From positions 4,836,001 through 4,900,000 of the forward strand of contig NZ_AP022606.1 in the NCBI RefSeq assembly GCF_010728725.1: a stretch of 64,000 bases of DNA, written 5' to 3'. The notes below the pieces were generated by a model. That model ran no database searches. It had not been told where the DNA came from and saw only the letters and a program-made list of their open reading frames with translations. How positions within the stretch are numbered: the stretch's first letter is position 1; each line of letters begins with the position of its first letter. Below are positions 56,868-64,000 of the stretch, in pieces. The position numbers were made by a program, and so were the translations under genes. This DNA comes from Mycobacterium branderi (lineage in GTDB: Bacteria; Actinomycetota; Actinomycetes; Mycobacteriales; Mycobacteriaceae).

Positions 56868-59162
56868 TCAGCTTGCTCCGGGTTGGGCCGTGGATTGGCA
56901 TGCCTCGAGGTAGGCGGCCCAGCTGCTTTGGGCGTATTGCGCCCACTGGTAGGCCGTTGTCGGGTGTATGCCGAAGAGTTCTGCCACGACTGGTGGTGGA
57001 AGTGTGGCGGCGTTGGCGATCATGGCGGTGTTGCGTGCGTGGATGACCGGCAGTCCGTGTTTGGTCAGCCGTTGCTGCAGGGAGCGGGGATTTACGGGCC
57101 TGCTCGGCGGCCGGCCTGCCAGTAGGTAGGCGGGATTGTCTTCAGATACGTTGCGCAGCAGCGTGTTTACTGGACCTCGTGCGATGAGCTGTTCAATGAG
57201 GCGGGCCAGGGTTGGTGGTAGCAGGACCGGGTGGCGGCCGATCGTGAGATACGCGCCGTCATCGTCAGTGTGGTATCGGTCGGTGGTCAGTTCGGCGATG
57301 CGCACCAGGGGTGGGGCGTAGAGCCTGACCAGGGCTCCGACCACGCGAACATCGAGTGGCAGCGTGTCATCGGTGAGGCACCGCTTGAGTTGCTGCTCGA
57401 GCTCGTCGTCGGAGAGCAGGCGCGACGCGAGCTGGGATCCGCGTTGGGGAACGACGAGCTCTGCTTGTGTCAGGCGCTGCTTTTGCAGCCAGCCAATGAA
57501 TGCGGCCAGGTATTTGTGTTTGGTGGGATGGGCGTCCAACCAGCGGTCCAGGTGAAGTTGGGTGACGGAGCCCAGCGGGACTTCCTGGTCATCAAGCCAG
57601 GTCAAAAATGCGATGGTGGTGCTGATCTTTTGGCGGTCGTTGGCTGCTGAGCCGATGGTGTAGCGGCGTCGTGTGGCGCGTTTTCTCGCGTCACGGATGA
57701 CGCGCCATTCGGCAAACGGTCGGACGACACGGGATTGATGTGCTGGAAGGTCTTGGATTTTGCGGCTCGCCCAGATCTGCAGTTGGGCGAACTCTTCTTG
57801 GCGCGACGTCAGGATCCCGGTGGTGACCAACAGTTGGCGGATATAGCGGGTGACGTTGTCCTGGTCGAGTTCATCGAGAAGCTCATGGGAGATCGCGCGG
57901 CGCTCAGCGACGAGCTGCGCGAGCAGTCGAGCAGACGAACTTGCTCGCAGCCAGGTCTGCACCGATTCGGGATTGGCCGCCGAAAGAGCATCGGCCAACG
58001 GCTGCAGCTGCGGCACCACCGTAGCGTCGTCGAAGCTGAGTAGGTCGTTGACGCGGTCAGTCATCACGCAGCGCGTGCACTTCCCGTCGGCGTAGTTCAG
58101 GCCCTCGACCCCGCATGTCCTGCAGGAAAAGTCGAGGTCCACCCCACAGCACGCGGCGCAGATGTCCTGGGCATCGGCGTTGCGGCCAACCATCACCGCG
58201 GTGCGCTGACAGTTAGCGCACGGCTGCGGGTGCAGGCGTCGACGGTGATAGCAGTCCCGGCATACCATTCCTAATGGCCATGTGGCGCAAGCAATCCCTG
58301 GTTTATCGCAGCTGTCGCAGCGACGCGGGTGGTGCGGCCAGCAGGTAACGCAGTGAAACGGCCCTCCGCGATATTTACCGCCGGCGCGGGTTCGCCGGCA
58401 GACCACACACTCGCCGATGTTGCGGTAGCACCGCACACAGGTATCGGGGTGAGCGTCGGTGGCGCGAGCCTGGATTGGCGCGATCTGCCCGCATACACCA
58501 CATTTCCGTGCCGGTGATCGGTAGCAGCTCCGACAGATCGGGCCGTCTGCGCTCTGGGCGTGGACCCGGCGCACATCGCCGCAGCGGCAACACGATTGTG
58601 GGGGCGGCAGACTGCACCCTTGGCAGAGCACAGTGCCGTCGTCGCGGCGAACATTGGGCGGGCGCTTCCGTCCGCAGCCGGCGCATACCTGAAGGAACTG
58701 GGGGTCTTTGTTGTAGCAGCGACGACAAACCGGGCCGTCTGCACGACGAGCGATGATGTATCCGTCTTCGCCGCAGCGCGCGCAGGGCCGCAGTTCGGTG
58801 CGGATCACACACCAGGGACAACAGCGCCCCTCGGGGCTATTTCGCCGCAGCGCCAGATCGGTGCGACCGCATTTTGCGCATCCCAGCAGCCTGACCGCAT
58901 CCGCGTACCCGGCCGCGGCAAGCAAGGTCAACAGGCGGGGAAAGGCTGCCGGGCAGTCATGAGTGGGCGCGGTGAAGGCACCCGGATTCTCGCCGAGATA
59001 TTCGTGAAGGCGCCGGGCGTTGGCCGTGGACCACCCTTTGGCCTCCACTAGCAGCTGCTGCGCTCGTTCCCGGGTCACCCCCGGACCGACAGCGCTGATC
59101 ACAGACGACACCAAAGACTCGCGCACCTGCGCGATCGGCACCGTCGAGCATGCCCGTGTCAT
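56868..59162 (-). CDS. Nine-zinc-ribbon protein fused to a degenerate tyrosine-recombinase-like domain
   Basis: The 764-residue protein has a helical N-terminus (1-90), then nine consecutive CxxC...CxxC zinc ribbons at about residues 95-365 (first pair C95/C98 with C115/C118, last C347/C350 with C362/C365), a helical linker, and a C-terminal half (about 470-764) with recombinase-like layout. That half has a core-binding-like region (STTIAFLTWLDDQEVPLGS), APPLVRIAELTTD resembling the first Arg box, H708/R710 in IHARNTAMI, H733 and a candidate tyrosine Y743 in AYQWAQYAQ. The HxxR spacing is abnormal, so activity is uncertain. It overlaps the HTH gene by four bases. A DNA-recognition or target-selection role is inferred. 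Confidence 0.75.
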   Translation of the reverse strand: MTRACSTVPIAQVRESLVSSVISAVGPGVTRERAQQLLVEAKGWSTANARRLHEYLGENPGAFTAPTHDCPAAFPRLLTLLAAAGYADAVRLLGCAKCGRTDLALRRNSPEGRCCPWCVIRTELRPCARCGEDGYIIARRADGPVCRRCYNKDPQFLQVCAGCGRKRPPNVRRDDGTVLCQGCSLPPPQSCCRCGDVRRVHAQSADGPICRSCYRSPARKCGVCGQIAPIQARATDAHPDTCVRCYRNIGECVVCRRTRAGGKYRGGPFHCVTCWPHHPRRCDSCDKPGIACATWPLGMVCRDCYHRRRLHPQPCANCQRTAVMVGRNADAQDICAACCGVDLDFSCRTCGVEGLNYADGKCTRCVMTDRVNDLLSFDDATVVPQLQPLADALSAANPESVQTWLRASSSARLLAQLVAERRAISHELLDELDQDNVTRYIRQLLVTTGILTSRQEEFAQLQIWASRKIQDLPAHQSRVVRPFAEWRVIRDARKRATRRRYTIGSAANDRQKISTTIAFLTWLDDQEVPLGSVTQLHLDRWLDAHPTKHKYLAAFIGWLQKQRLTQAELVVPQRGSQLASRLLSDDELEQQLKRCLTDDTLPLDVRVVGALVRLYAPPLVRIAELTTDRYHTDDDGAYLTIGRHPVLLPPTLARLIEQLIARGPVNTLLRNVSEDNPAYLLAGRPPSRPVNPRSLQQRLTKHGLPVIHARNTAMIANAATLPPPVVAELFGIHPTTAYQWAQYAQSSWAAYLEACQSTAQPGAS

Positions 59163-59488
59163 GACTTGCCAGGCCGTCGCACGACTGTTTTTCTGGGCGT
59201 GACCGCCGGCGCACCACTCCCCCCAGCGCCGGCGGTCTTACGGACGGGCTTGTTGACAACCTCGAGGACGATGAGGTCATTGGGTGTGCATCCGAGGATG
59301 TCGCACAACGCCACCAGCGTGTCCATGCTCAAGCGCTGAGGAGGCTGTGTCACCAATCGAAAAACCTGCTCGCGTGAGAGCGTGATCCCGCGCTCCACCA
59401 GGTGCGGAATCAGATCAGTGGTCTTAAACATCTGCTGATCGGCCATCAAGTCACGCAGCCGCCAGCGATAACCCATCTTCTTGATCAT
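59159..59488 (-). CDS. XRE-like helix-turn-helix regulator
   Basis: From ATG 59488 the product has 109 residues: a Cro/CI-type HTH (LRDLMADQQMFKTTDLIPHL, RGITLSREQVFRLVT, LSMDTLVALCDILGCTPNDL) and a basic C-terminal tail (PRKTVVRRPGKS). The layout resembles YozG-type XRE proteins lacking an effector domain. The start overlaps the integrase stop (ATGA) and its stop overlaps the zinc-ribbon gene. It may regulate the operon or act as a directionality factor. Confidence 0.8.
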   Translation of the reverse strand: MIKKMGYRWRLRDLMADQQMFKTTDLIPHLVERGITLSREQVFRLVTQPPQRLSMDTLVALCDILGCTPNDLIVLEVVNKPVRKTAGAGGSGAPAVTPRKTVVRRPGKS

Positions 59489-60603
59489 GCCGGTGCTCCA
59501 TCCCAGTGCTCGCCGAGGCGGCCCATCAGCGAGGCCTTCAGCAGTTTGTTGCGGTACTCGTTGGAGACATGGGTGTAGATCGACGTCGTCGATGCATGCG
59601 CATGACCCACCTGTTCCTGAACAAACCTTGCGGGATAACCGAATTCGGTCCAGTGAGTTACTGCAGAGTGGCGAAGGCAATGCAGATTCAGTGAACGGTC
59701 CAGTCCCGCGTCGTCACGAGCGTCCACAAACGCTTCGTTGATCGATCGCGGAGATAGCCGGCCCCCGCGCTCGGTCACCCACAGCGCTGGATGGCGATCC
59801 GGCGGTGAAAACCGTGGACGGATCTCGGTGAGCCACTGATCCAATGTCTCGACCACCCAGTCCATCTCGGGGACGAGCAGCACAGTGCGCCGCTTAGGCG
59901 GTGCCCCCTTCGGGGCCTTCCCGTAGCGGACCATCACCACCCCGAAGCCACCGAACTGTGGTGCTTGGCTGTTACGGCGCAGATCGACCAAATCCAGCCG
60001 AGACGCCTCGGTTCGCCGAAGGCCAAAGGCGTAGATGGTTTTCAAAACCGCGGCATCCCGCGCGGCTCCCAACGCGCCCTTCACGCCGCGGCCCCGAATC
60101 GTGCCTGAGCGGGCATCGGCCGCGTCAAAGAGCGCTTGGATCTCGTCATAGCTAAGCGGGCGACGCCGCGGATCACCCTCGTAGTCCAGCTTGTGCTGAA
60201 TCGAATTGCCCTCATGAAAGATCGCCTGCGGGACATCGCCGAACTGATCGGCACACACACCGGCCCACCCGTAGCGGGGATCCAGCAAGTACTCCATAAA
60301 CAGGCTGATATCGATCTCGTAAGACCTCGCCGTCGACACCGCCTCCACCGTCGTCGACCGCAAGTGATCGATGAACGCCTCGCCGTCGGCCGGCGCCCAC
60401 TGCCACGGATACAGTCCGCTGAATGCTTCCAGCCGGCGAATCAACCGCAGCCTGGCACCGATCGTGCCCGCCCGCAGGAAACGCGCTGATTGCTGGCGGC
60501 GCCAGCCCTCCAACATCGCCTCGAACACCGCCGCAGCAGGATCGAGGTGAACCACATTCTGCGCCAACACCAGATGCGCCGAACCAGGCGCCGATAACGT
60601 CAC
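59485..60603 (-). CDS. Tyrosine recombinase (integrase) of the yraN element
   Basis: The 372-residue integrase has a core-binding domain (about 25-120) and all catalytic residues: R196 (AFGLRRTEASRL), H308/R311 (LHCLRHSAVTHW), H334 and Y343 (VGHAHASTTSIYTHVSNEY). It probably catalyses insertion into and excision from yraN. It is the first gene of the element's operon; the 163-bp region upstream, up to the yraN junction, contains iterated ATGCAA/TTGCAT motifs that could bind it. Confidence 0.9.
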   Translation of the reverse strand: MTLSAPGSAHLVLAQNVVHLDPAAAVFEAMLEGWRRQQSARFLRAGTIGARLRLIRRLEAFSGLYPWQWAPADGEAFIDHLRSTTVEAVSTARSYEIDISLFMEYLLDPRYGWAGVCADQFGDVPQAIFHEGNSIQHKLDYEGDPRRRPLSYDEIQALFDAADARSGTIRGRGVKGALGAARDAAVLKTIYAFGLRRTEASRLDLVDLRRNSQAPQFGGFGVVMVRYGKAPKGAPPKRRTVLLVPEMDWVVETLDQWLTEIRPRFSPPDRHPALWVTERGGRLSPRSINEAFVDARDDAGLDRSLNLHCLRHSAVTHWTEFGYPARFVQEQVGHAHASTTSIYTHVSNEYRNKLLKASLMGRLGEHWDGAPA

Positions 60604-60722
60604 CGCTCTGTTGTATCAGATGCAATGACGATGCGTTGGAAGTGACATGGCTGATCACGGCCCCAACGCTCCGATCCCGGACTCCGCCGCCGGTCCCCAC
60701 CACCTGGCACTAAGCTGATTCC

Positions 60723-60742
60723 GCAACCGTTCGAAATGTTGC
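60723..60742. repeat. Right-end palindromic recombinase site
   Basis: GCAACCGTTCGAAATGTTGC has arms GCAAC/GTTGC around the same TTCGAA core seen near the left end. It lies about 24 bases inside the yraN junction, between the integrase promoter and host sequence. Confidence 0.5.
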
Positions 60743-60765
60743 ATCCAATGCAATTCCGCGCATTT

Positions 60766-60903
60766 CTCGACGGCAATGACGTCGAGCTCGCCGTAACGGC
60801 AACGCCAGTTGCAGTCCAGCACCTGCAACCCCAGGCCCGTCAGGTGGTCGACGGCCAGCTGTTCACCAAGCGCTCCGAGTTGGGCCCGCGTCAACGTCGT
60901 CAT
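60766..60903 (-). pseudogene. yraN: yraN (UPF0102), 5' fragment
   Basis: These 46 codons encode MTTLTRAQLGALGEQLAVDH and continue to NWRCRYGELDVIAVE, the conserved N-terminus of YraN. Beyond 60766 the frame enters the element (KCAELHWMQHFERL) and ends at 60655. The E-x-x-D pair (GELDVIA) is separated from EVK by the insertion, so the nuclease-like core is broken. Confidence 0.9.
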
Positions 60904-60980
60904 GCGGACACACTGCGCGATGCCCCCGACACGACGGACCGGCCGCCATGCCGCAGCGGCGAGTTATCCCCAGTTGCAGG

Positions 60981-61754
60981 TCAATCCACAGGCTTGATCG
61001 CGCGGATGATTGCGGCGTGCATGCCGTCGGCGACTTGGTGAGTGAATTCGACCGCGGCATCGGTGAATCCGGCTGCGGTCAACCCGTCGAGATATTCCTG
61101 TCTGGACAGCGCCCCGGCGATGCAGCCGACGTAGGACCCGCGTTCGGCGCGGTCCGCCGGGCCCAGACGGTCTTCGGCGACCACATCGGAGACTCCGATC
61201 CTGCCGCCGGGAACCAGGACGCGGAACATCTCGGCAAGCACGGTGGGTTTGTCGACGGACAGGTTGATCACGCAGTTCGAGATGACGACGTCCACGGCGG
61301 CATCGGGCAACGGGATGTTCTCGATTGTGCCCTTGCGGAATTCGACGTTGGTGGCGCCTGCTTTGGCCTTGTTCGCCTCGGCAAGCGCGAGCATCTCGTC
61401 GGTCATGTCGACGCCGTAGGCGAACCCGCTCGGCCCGACCCGGCGCGCGGACAGCAGCACGTCGATGCCGCCGCCGGAACCCAAGTCCAGTACACGTTCG
61501 CCGGGATGCAGTTCGGCGACGGCTGTCGGGTTGCCGCAGCCGAAACTCGCCGCGACGGCCTCGGCAGGCAACTCGGAGTGCTCATCAACGCCGTACAGCC
61601 CGGCGCCGAAGCTCTCGTTGACGTCCGTCGGGCCACCCGATCCGCAGCAGCGCTCGGCGGTCACTGAACCGGTATCGCCGGCGGCAACCGCGCCGGCGGC
61701 CTGCGCATAGCGGACACGGACCTGCTCACGCAGCGCGGCGTCTCGGGCTGTCAT
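60981..61754 (-). CDS. arsM: ArsM arsenite S-adenosylmethionine methyltransferase
   Basis: The 257-residue enzyme shows the ArsM pattern: RCCGSGG near the N-terminus, VLDLGSGGGIDVLLSA as the SAM motif, ISNCVINLSVDKPTV with the first catalytic cysteine and GSYVGCIAGALS with the second. It methylates arsenite to mono-, di- and trimethyl species. It is divergent from an arsR gene. It lies just outside the yraN element, 77 bp beyond the yraN start. Confidence 0.92.
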   Translation of the reverse strand: MTARDAALREQVRVRYAQAAGAVAAGDTGSVTAERCCGSGGPTDVNESFGAGLYGVDEHSELPAEAVAASFGCGNPTAVAELHPGERVLDLGSGGGIDVLLSARRVGPSGFAYGVDMTDEMLALAEANKAKAGATNVEFRKGTIENIPLPDAAVDVVISNCVINLSVDKPTVLAEMFRVLVPGGRIGVSDVVAEDRLGPADRAERGSYVGCIAGALSRQEYLDGLTAAGFTDAAVEFTHQVADGMHAAIIRAIKPVD

Positions 61755-61773
61755 AGAGCAACCCTGGGCTATG

Positions 61774-61785
61774 CATCGATAGTTG
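61774..61785. promoter_or_regulatory. Candidate ArsR half-site upstream of arsM/arsR
   Basis: CATCGATAGTTG in the 56-bp divergent region matches the CATCGATAnTTG core in the ars operator of the comM element at 47353. A second half could be GTCAATGTG downstream. Tentative. Confidence 0.4.
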
Positions 61786-61810
61786 TCAATGTGTATGGCA
61801 GAATCGCGGT

Positions 61811-62167
61811 GTGGCGCGCGCGACCGGCTCCCTGCTTACTGCCGACTTGTCGGCGTGCTGCAGTCCGATCACCGGGACCGTGCTAGACATCGCCGCCGCA
61901 GAACGGCTTGCAGCAGTGCTCAAGGCGCTGGGCGAGCCGACGCGGCTTCGGCTTGTGTCGCTGATCGCCGCACATCACGGGGCCGAGGCATGCGTCTGCG
62001 AGCTGACCGAACCGGTCGGGCTATCCCAGCCGACCGTGTCGCACCACCTGAAGGTTCTCGTCGACGCTGGGCTGATCGAGCGAGAGCAGCGCGGCAAGTG
62101 GGCTTACTACCGCCTGGTCCCGGGAGTGCTCGATACATTGGCCAACATCCTGACTCGTCACGGCTGA
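61811..62167 (+). CDS. arsR: ArsR-family As(III) repressor divergent from arsM
   Basis: The 118-residue protein from GTG 61811 has the winged helix LKALGEPTRLRLVSLIAAHH and SQPTVSHHLKVLVDAGLIE, with the As(III) motif ACVCELTE and an N-terminal ACCSP pair. It resembles the arsR inside the comM element, including the position of CVC. It probably represses arsM and itself. Confidence 0.88.
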   Translation: MARATGSLLTADLSACCSPITGTVLDIAAAERLAAVLKALGEPTRLRLVSLIAAHHGAEACVCELTEPVGLSQPTVSHHLKVLVDAGLIEREQRGKWAYYRLVPGVLDTLANILTRHG

Positions 62168-62252
62168 TCGCCGGTCCCCGGCCCGGCCGACCCGGTATAG
62201 CGTGGGACCAGGCGCACCCGGTTGGCGGGACGCCGTTGAGACGAGGAACACC

Positions 62253-63020
62253 GTGGCAGACGAAGCACAAACCGGCGCGGAGGGATCGGTCCGGCCGGTC
62301 AAGGCGGATCCTGCGACGGTGTTCGCGGCGCTGGCCGAGATCATCTATCAGGGTTCGGACCCCGGCGAGCTGTACGCGGCCATCTGCATCGCGGCGACCC
62401 TGGTGGTGCCCGGCTGCGACCACGCCAGCCTGTTGACGCGCCGCGGCGACCGCTACGTCACCGTCGGCGCCAGCGACAGCCTCGCCAAACGCATCGACGA
62501 CATGGAGCGCGCCGTCGGCGACGGGCCGTGCCTGGACGCCATCGAGGAAGAAACCCCGCAGATCGAGACCGACCTGACCACGCCGTCGCAATGGCCCAAG
62601 CTGGCCGAACGGCTGCTCGCCGAGACCCCGGTACGCGGGGCCATGGGGTTCCGATTGCTGATCGACAGCCGCAAAGCCGGCGCGCTCAATTTGTTCAGCG
62701 ACAGCCCGAATCGCTTCAACACGGAGTCGGCCAGTCAGGCCATCGTGCTGGCGGCGTTCGCCAGCGTGGCCATCAACGCCATTGCTCAAGGAGAAGACGC
62801 CGCCACCCTGCGTCACGGGTTGCTGTCCAACCGGGAGATCGGCAAGGCCGTCGGCATGCTGATGCTGCTGCACAACATTTCCGAAGAAGAGGCGTTCGAC
62901 CTGCTGCGACGCAACTCCCAGGAGCTGAACATCAAGCTTGCCGACGTGGCACGGACGGTTATCGAAAACCGGGGCCAGCTGCAAATCGGCGACGACGAGC
63001 TCTCGCGCGATCGCCGGTAG
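62253..63020 (+). CDS. GAF-ANTAR putative RNA-binding antiterminator
   Basis: From GTG 62253 the 255-residue product has a GAF domain (about 25-170; VPGCDHASLLTRRGDRYV, GDGPCLDAIEEETPQIETD, GALNLFSDSPNRF) and an ANTAR domain at the C-terminus (NREIGKAVGMLMLLHNISEE, AFDLLRRNSQELN). ANTAR proteins bind dual-hairpin RNA motifs to prevent termination. Actinobacteria have many GAF-ANTAR proteins; the ligand is unknown. Confidence 0.87.
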   Translation: MADEAQTGAEGSVRPVKADPATVFAALAEIIYQGSDPGELYAAICIAATLVVPGCDHASLLTRRGDRYVTVGASDSLAKRIDDMERAVGDGPCLDAIEEETPQIETDLTTPSQWPKLAERLLAETPVRGAMGFRLLIDSRKAGALNLFSDSPNRFNTESASQAIVLAAFASVAINAIAQGEDAATLRHGLLSNREIGKAVGMLMLLHNISEEEAFDLLRRNSQELNIKLADVARTVIENRGQLQIGDDELSRDRR

Positions 63021-63028
63021 CGCTAGCC

Positions 63029-63334
63029 CTATTCAGGCAGCCGCAATTCCGGCTTCTCCACCTCTTCGATGTTGACGTCTTTGAAGGTGACCACCCGGAC
63101 CTGCTTGACGAACCGGGCCGGCCGGTACATGTCCCACACCCAGGCGTCGGCCAGCCTCAGCTCGAAATACACCTCGCCGTCGGCGTTGCGCGGCACCATC
63201 TCCACGCTGTTGGCCAGGTAGAACCGCCGCTCGGTTTCCACGACGTAGCTGAACTGGCCCACGATGTCCTTGTATTCGCGGTACAGCGAGAGCTCCATCT
63301 CGGTTTCATATTTCTCGAGATCTTCGGCACTCAT
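63029..63334 (-). CDS. DUF2469 protein (Rv2901c homologue)
   Basis: The 101-residue protein begins MSAEDLEKYETEMELSLYRE and continues with YKDIVGQFSYVVETERRFYL. This short, highly conserved actinobacterial family is encoded immediately downstream of rnhB in mycobacteria, as here (three-base gap). No function is known. Confidence 0.9.
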   Translation of the reverse strand: MSAEDLEKYETEMELSLYREYKDIVGQFSYVVETERRFYLANSVEMVPRNADGEVYFELRLADAWVWDMYRPARFVKQVRVVTFKDVNIEEVEKPELRLPE

Positions 63335-63337
63335 CTG

Positions 63338-64000
63338 TCAGCCGTCCTTCTGCTCGCCGTTCTGGTCCCATCTTCCTCCATCGGGTGAGCCTCGTTTGAA
63401 TTCGGCCACCACCCGGGTGCCCGATCGGGTTGCCACCCGGCGGACGTTGATGAACGAGTACCGGTGCTCGGCGCAAGGCCCCCGCTCGGCCAGCGCCGCC
63501 GAGTGAGCCGGAGTGCAGTACCCCTTGTGCTCGGCGAACCCGTAACCGGGATGATCGGCATCCATTGCCACCATCAACCGGTCGCGGCTGACCTTGGCCA
63601 GCACGCTGGCTGCCGCGATACAGGCCGCCGCGGCATCCCCGCCGACCACGGGCAGCGACGGCACCGGCAGCCCTGGCACCCGAAAGCCGTCGGACAGCAC
63701 ATAGCCCGGCCGCACCGAGAGCCCGGCCACCGCGCGCCGCATCCCCTCGATGTTGGCCACGTGCACACCGCGCCGGTCGACCTCGGTCGACGGGATGAAC
63801 ACCACGTGGTACGCCAGCGCGTAGCGGCGGATCAGCGGGTACAACTTCTCCCGCGTCTGCTCGGTGAGCTTCTTCGAATCGTCCAGGGCCGCAAGGCTTT
63901 CCAAGCGTCCCGGACCCAGCACGCAGGCCGCGACCACCAGCGGGCCGGCGCAGGCTCCCCGACCCACCTCGTCGACTCCGGCAACCGGCCCCAACCCGCT
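63338..64000 (-). CDS. rnhB: Ribonuclease HII (5' end beyond right edge)
   Basis: The frame contains [20 protein letters not shown] with the catalytic Asp-Glu pair, [18 protein letters not shown], and [20 protein letters not shown] with a further acid, then [15 protein letters not shown]. RNase HII removes ribonucleotides from RNA/DNA hybrids. The internal TTG 63994 is unlikely to be the start: the family continues about 30 residues upstream, past the window edge. Matches Rv2902c. Confidence 0.93.
   Translation of the reverse strand, partial: SGLGPVAGVDEVGRGACAGPLVVAACVLGPGRLESLAALDDSKKLTEQTREKLYPLIRRYALAYHVVFIPSTEVDRRGVHVANIEGMRRAVAGLSVRPGYVLSDGFRVPGLPVPSLPVVGGDAAAACIAAASVLAKVSRDRLMVAMDADHPGYGFAEHKGYCTPAHSAALAERGPCAEHRYSFINVRRVATRSGTRVVAEFKRGSPDGGRWDQNGEQKDG

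Larger units (their letters stand above)
56538..60765. mobile_element. 4.2-kb integrase / zinc-ribbon element inserted in yraN
   Basis: Removing these bases rejoins GELDVIAVE with PSTRTVVFVEV, restoring a continuous YraN of about 122 residues. Inside are an integrase, a small HTH protein, a nine-zinc-ribbon recombinase-like protein and a small ORF, all on the minus strand with four-base overlaps between the first three. Near each end a TTCGAA core is flanked by short inverted arms. No resistance cargo is present. It is unrelated in sequence to the recombinases of the comM element apart from the integrase fold. Confidence 0.8.

Overview
The window is chromosomal DNA of a Mycobacterium, most likely a non-tuberculous species. 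It is GC-rich and carries an antigen-85-type mycolyltransferase, a cutinase, an MPT63-family antigen, an Eis-type acetyltransferase, MmpL and MmpS proteins, an EthA-like monooxygenase, NmtR with a CtpJ-like pump, and the amiC-tsf-rpsB-xerC-viuB-dprA-comM-yraN-DUF2469-rnhB block known from M. tuberculosis (Rv2888c to Rv2902c). No tRNA, rRNA or CRISPR array was seen.

Layout. 1-8.7 kb: partial acyltransferase, MPT63-like antigen, two small genes, SDR, secreted glycosidase, an IS200/IS605 unit (intact TnpB, gutted TnpA), STAS protein, Ag85-like protein, cutinase. 9-18.8 kb: Eis-like acetyltransferase, an MmpL, a DMT permease, RtcB with archease, an MmpS-MmpL pair. 19-23.9 kb: ethA homologue without ethR, nmtR divergent from a frameshifted ctpJ, two small genes. 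24-28.2 kb: an Mrp/Mbh-type antiporter operon without a full MrpA. 28.1-31.1 kb: ChaB-like, DUF1360 and HAD genes, and a methyltransferase/MarR divergent pair. 31.1-39.1 kb: amiC, tsf, rpsB, M23 protein, xerC, lactate monooxygenase, viuB, dprA.

39.1-60.9 kb is the striking part. Two neighbouring genes of the dprA-comM-yraN operon are each split by a different tyrosine-recombinase element. comM is interrupted by about 15.7 kb (39571-55273) with imperfect terminal inverted repeats. One end carries a tightly overlapping operon of three tyrosine recombinases plus a small coiled-coil protein. The cargo is metal resistance: a CmtR-like sensor with a CtpG-like P-type ATPase; an arsR-acr3-arsC-arsN-arsC operon; a CadI-like protein with its own ArsR; a TSUP permease; two methyltransferases; and a Met-rich secreted protein. 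yraN is interrupted by about 4.2 kb (56538-60765) holding an integrase, a small HTH protein and a 764-residue protein with nine zinc ribbons fused to a degenerate recombinase domain, the three joined by 4-nt overlaps, then a small ORF. Outside both elements follow arsM/arsR, a GAF-ANTAR protein, DUF2469 and partial rnhB.

In combination the cargo could sense and export Cd/Pb/Co/Zn-type cations, reduce arsenate and export arsenite, N-acetylate an arsenical antibiotic (inferred) and, with chromosomal arsM, methylate arsenite. These are predictions from sequence recognition. Two single-base frameshifts (ctpJ and the third recombinase) could be real or sequencing errors.
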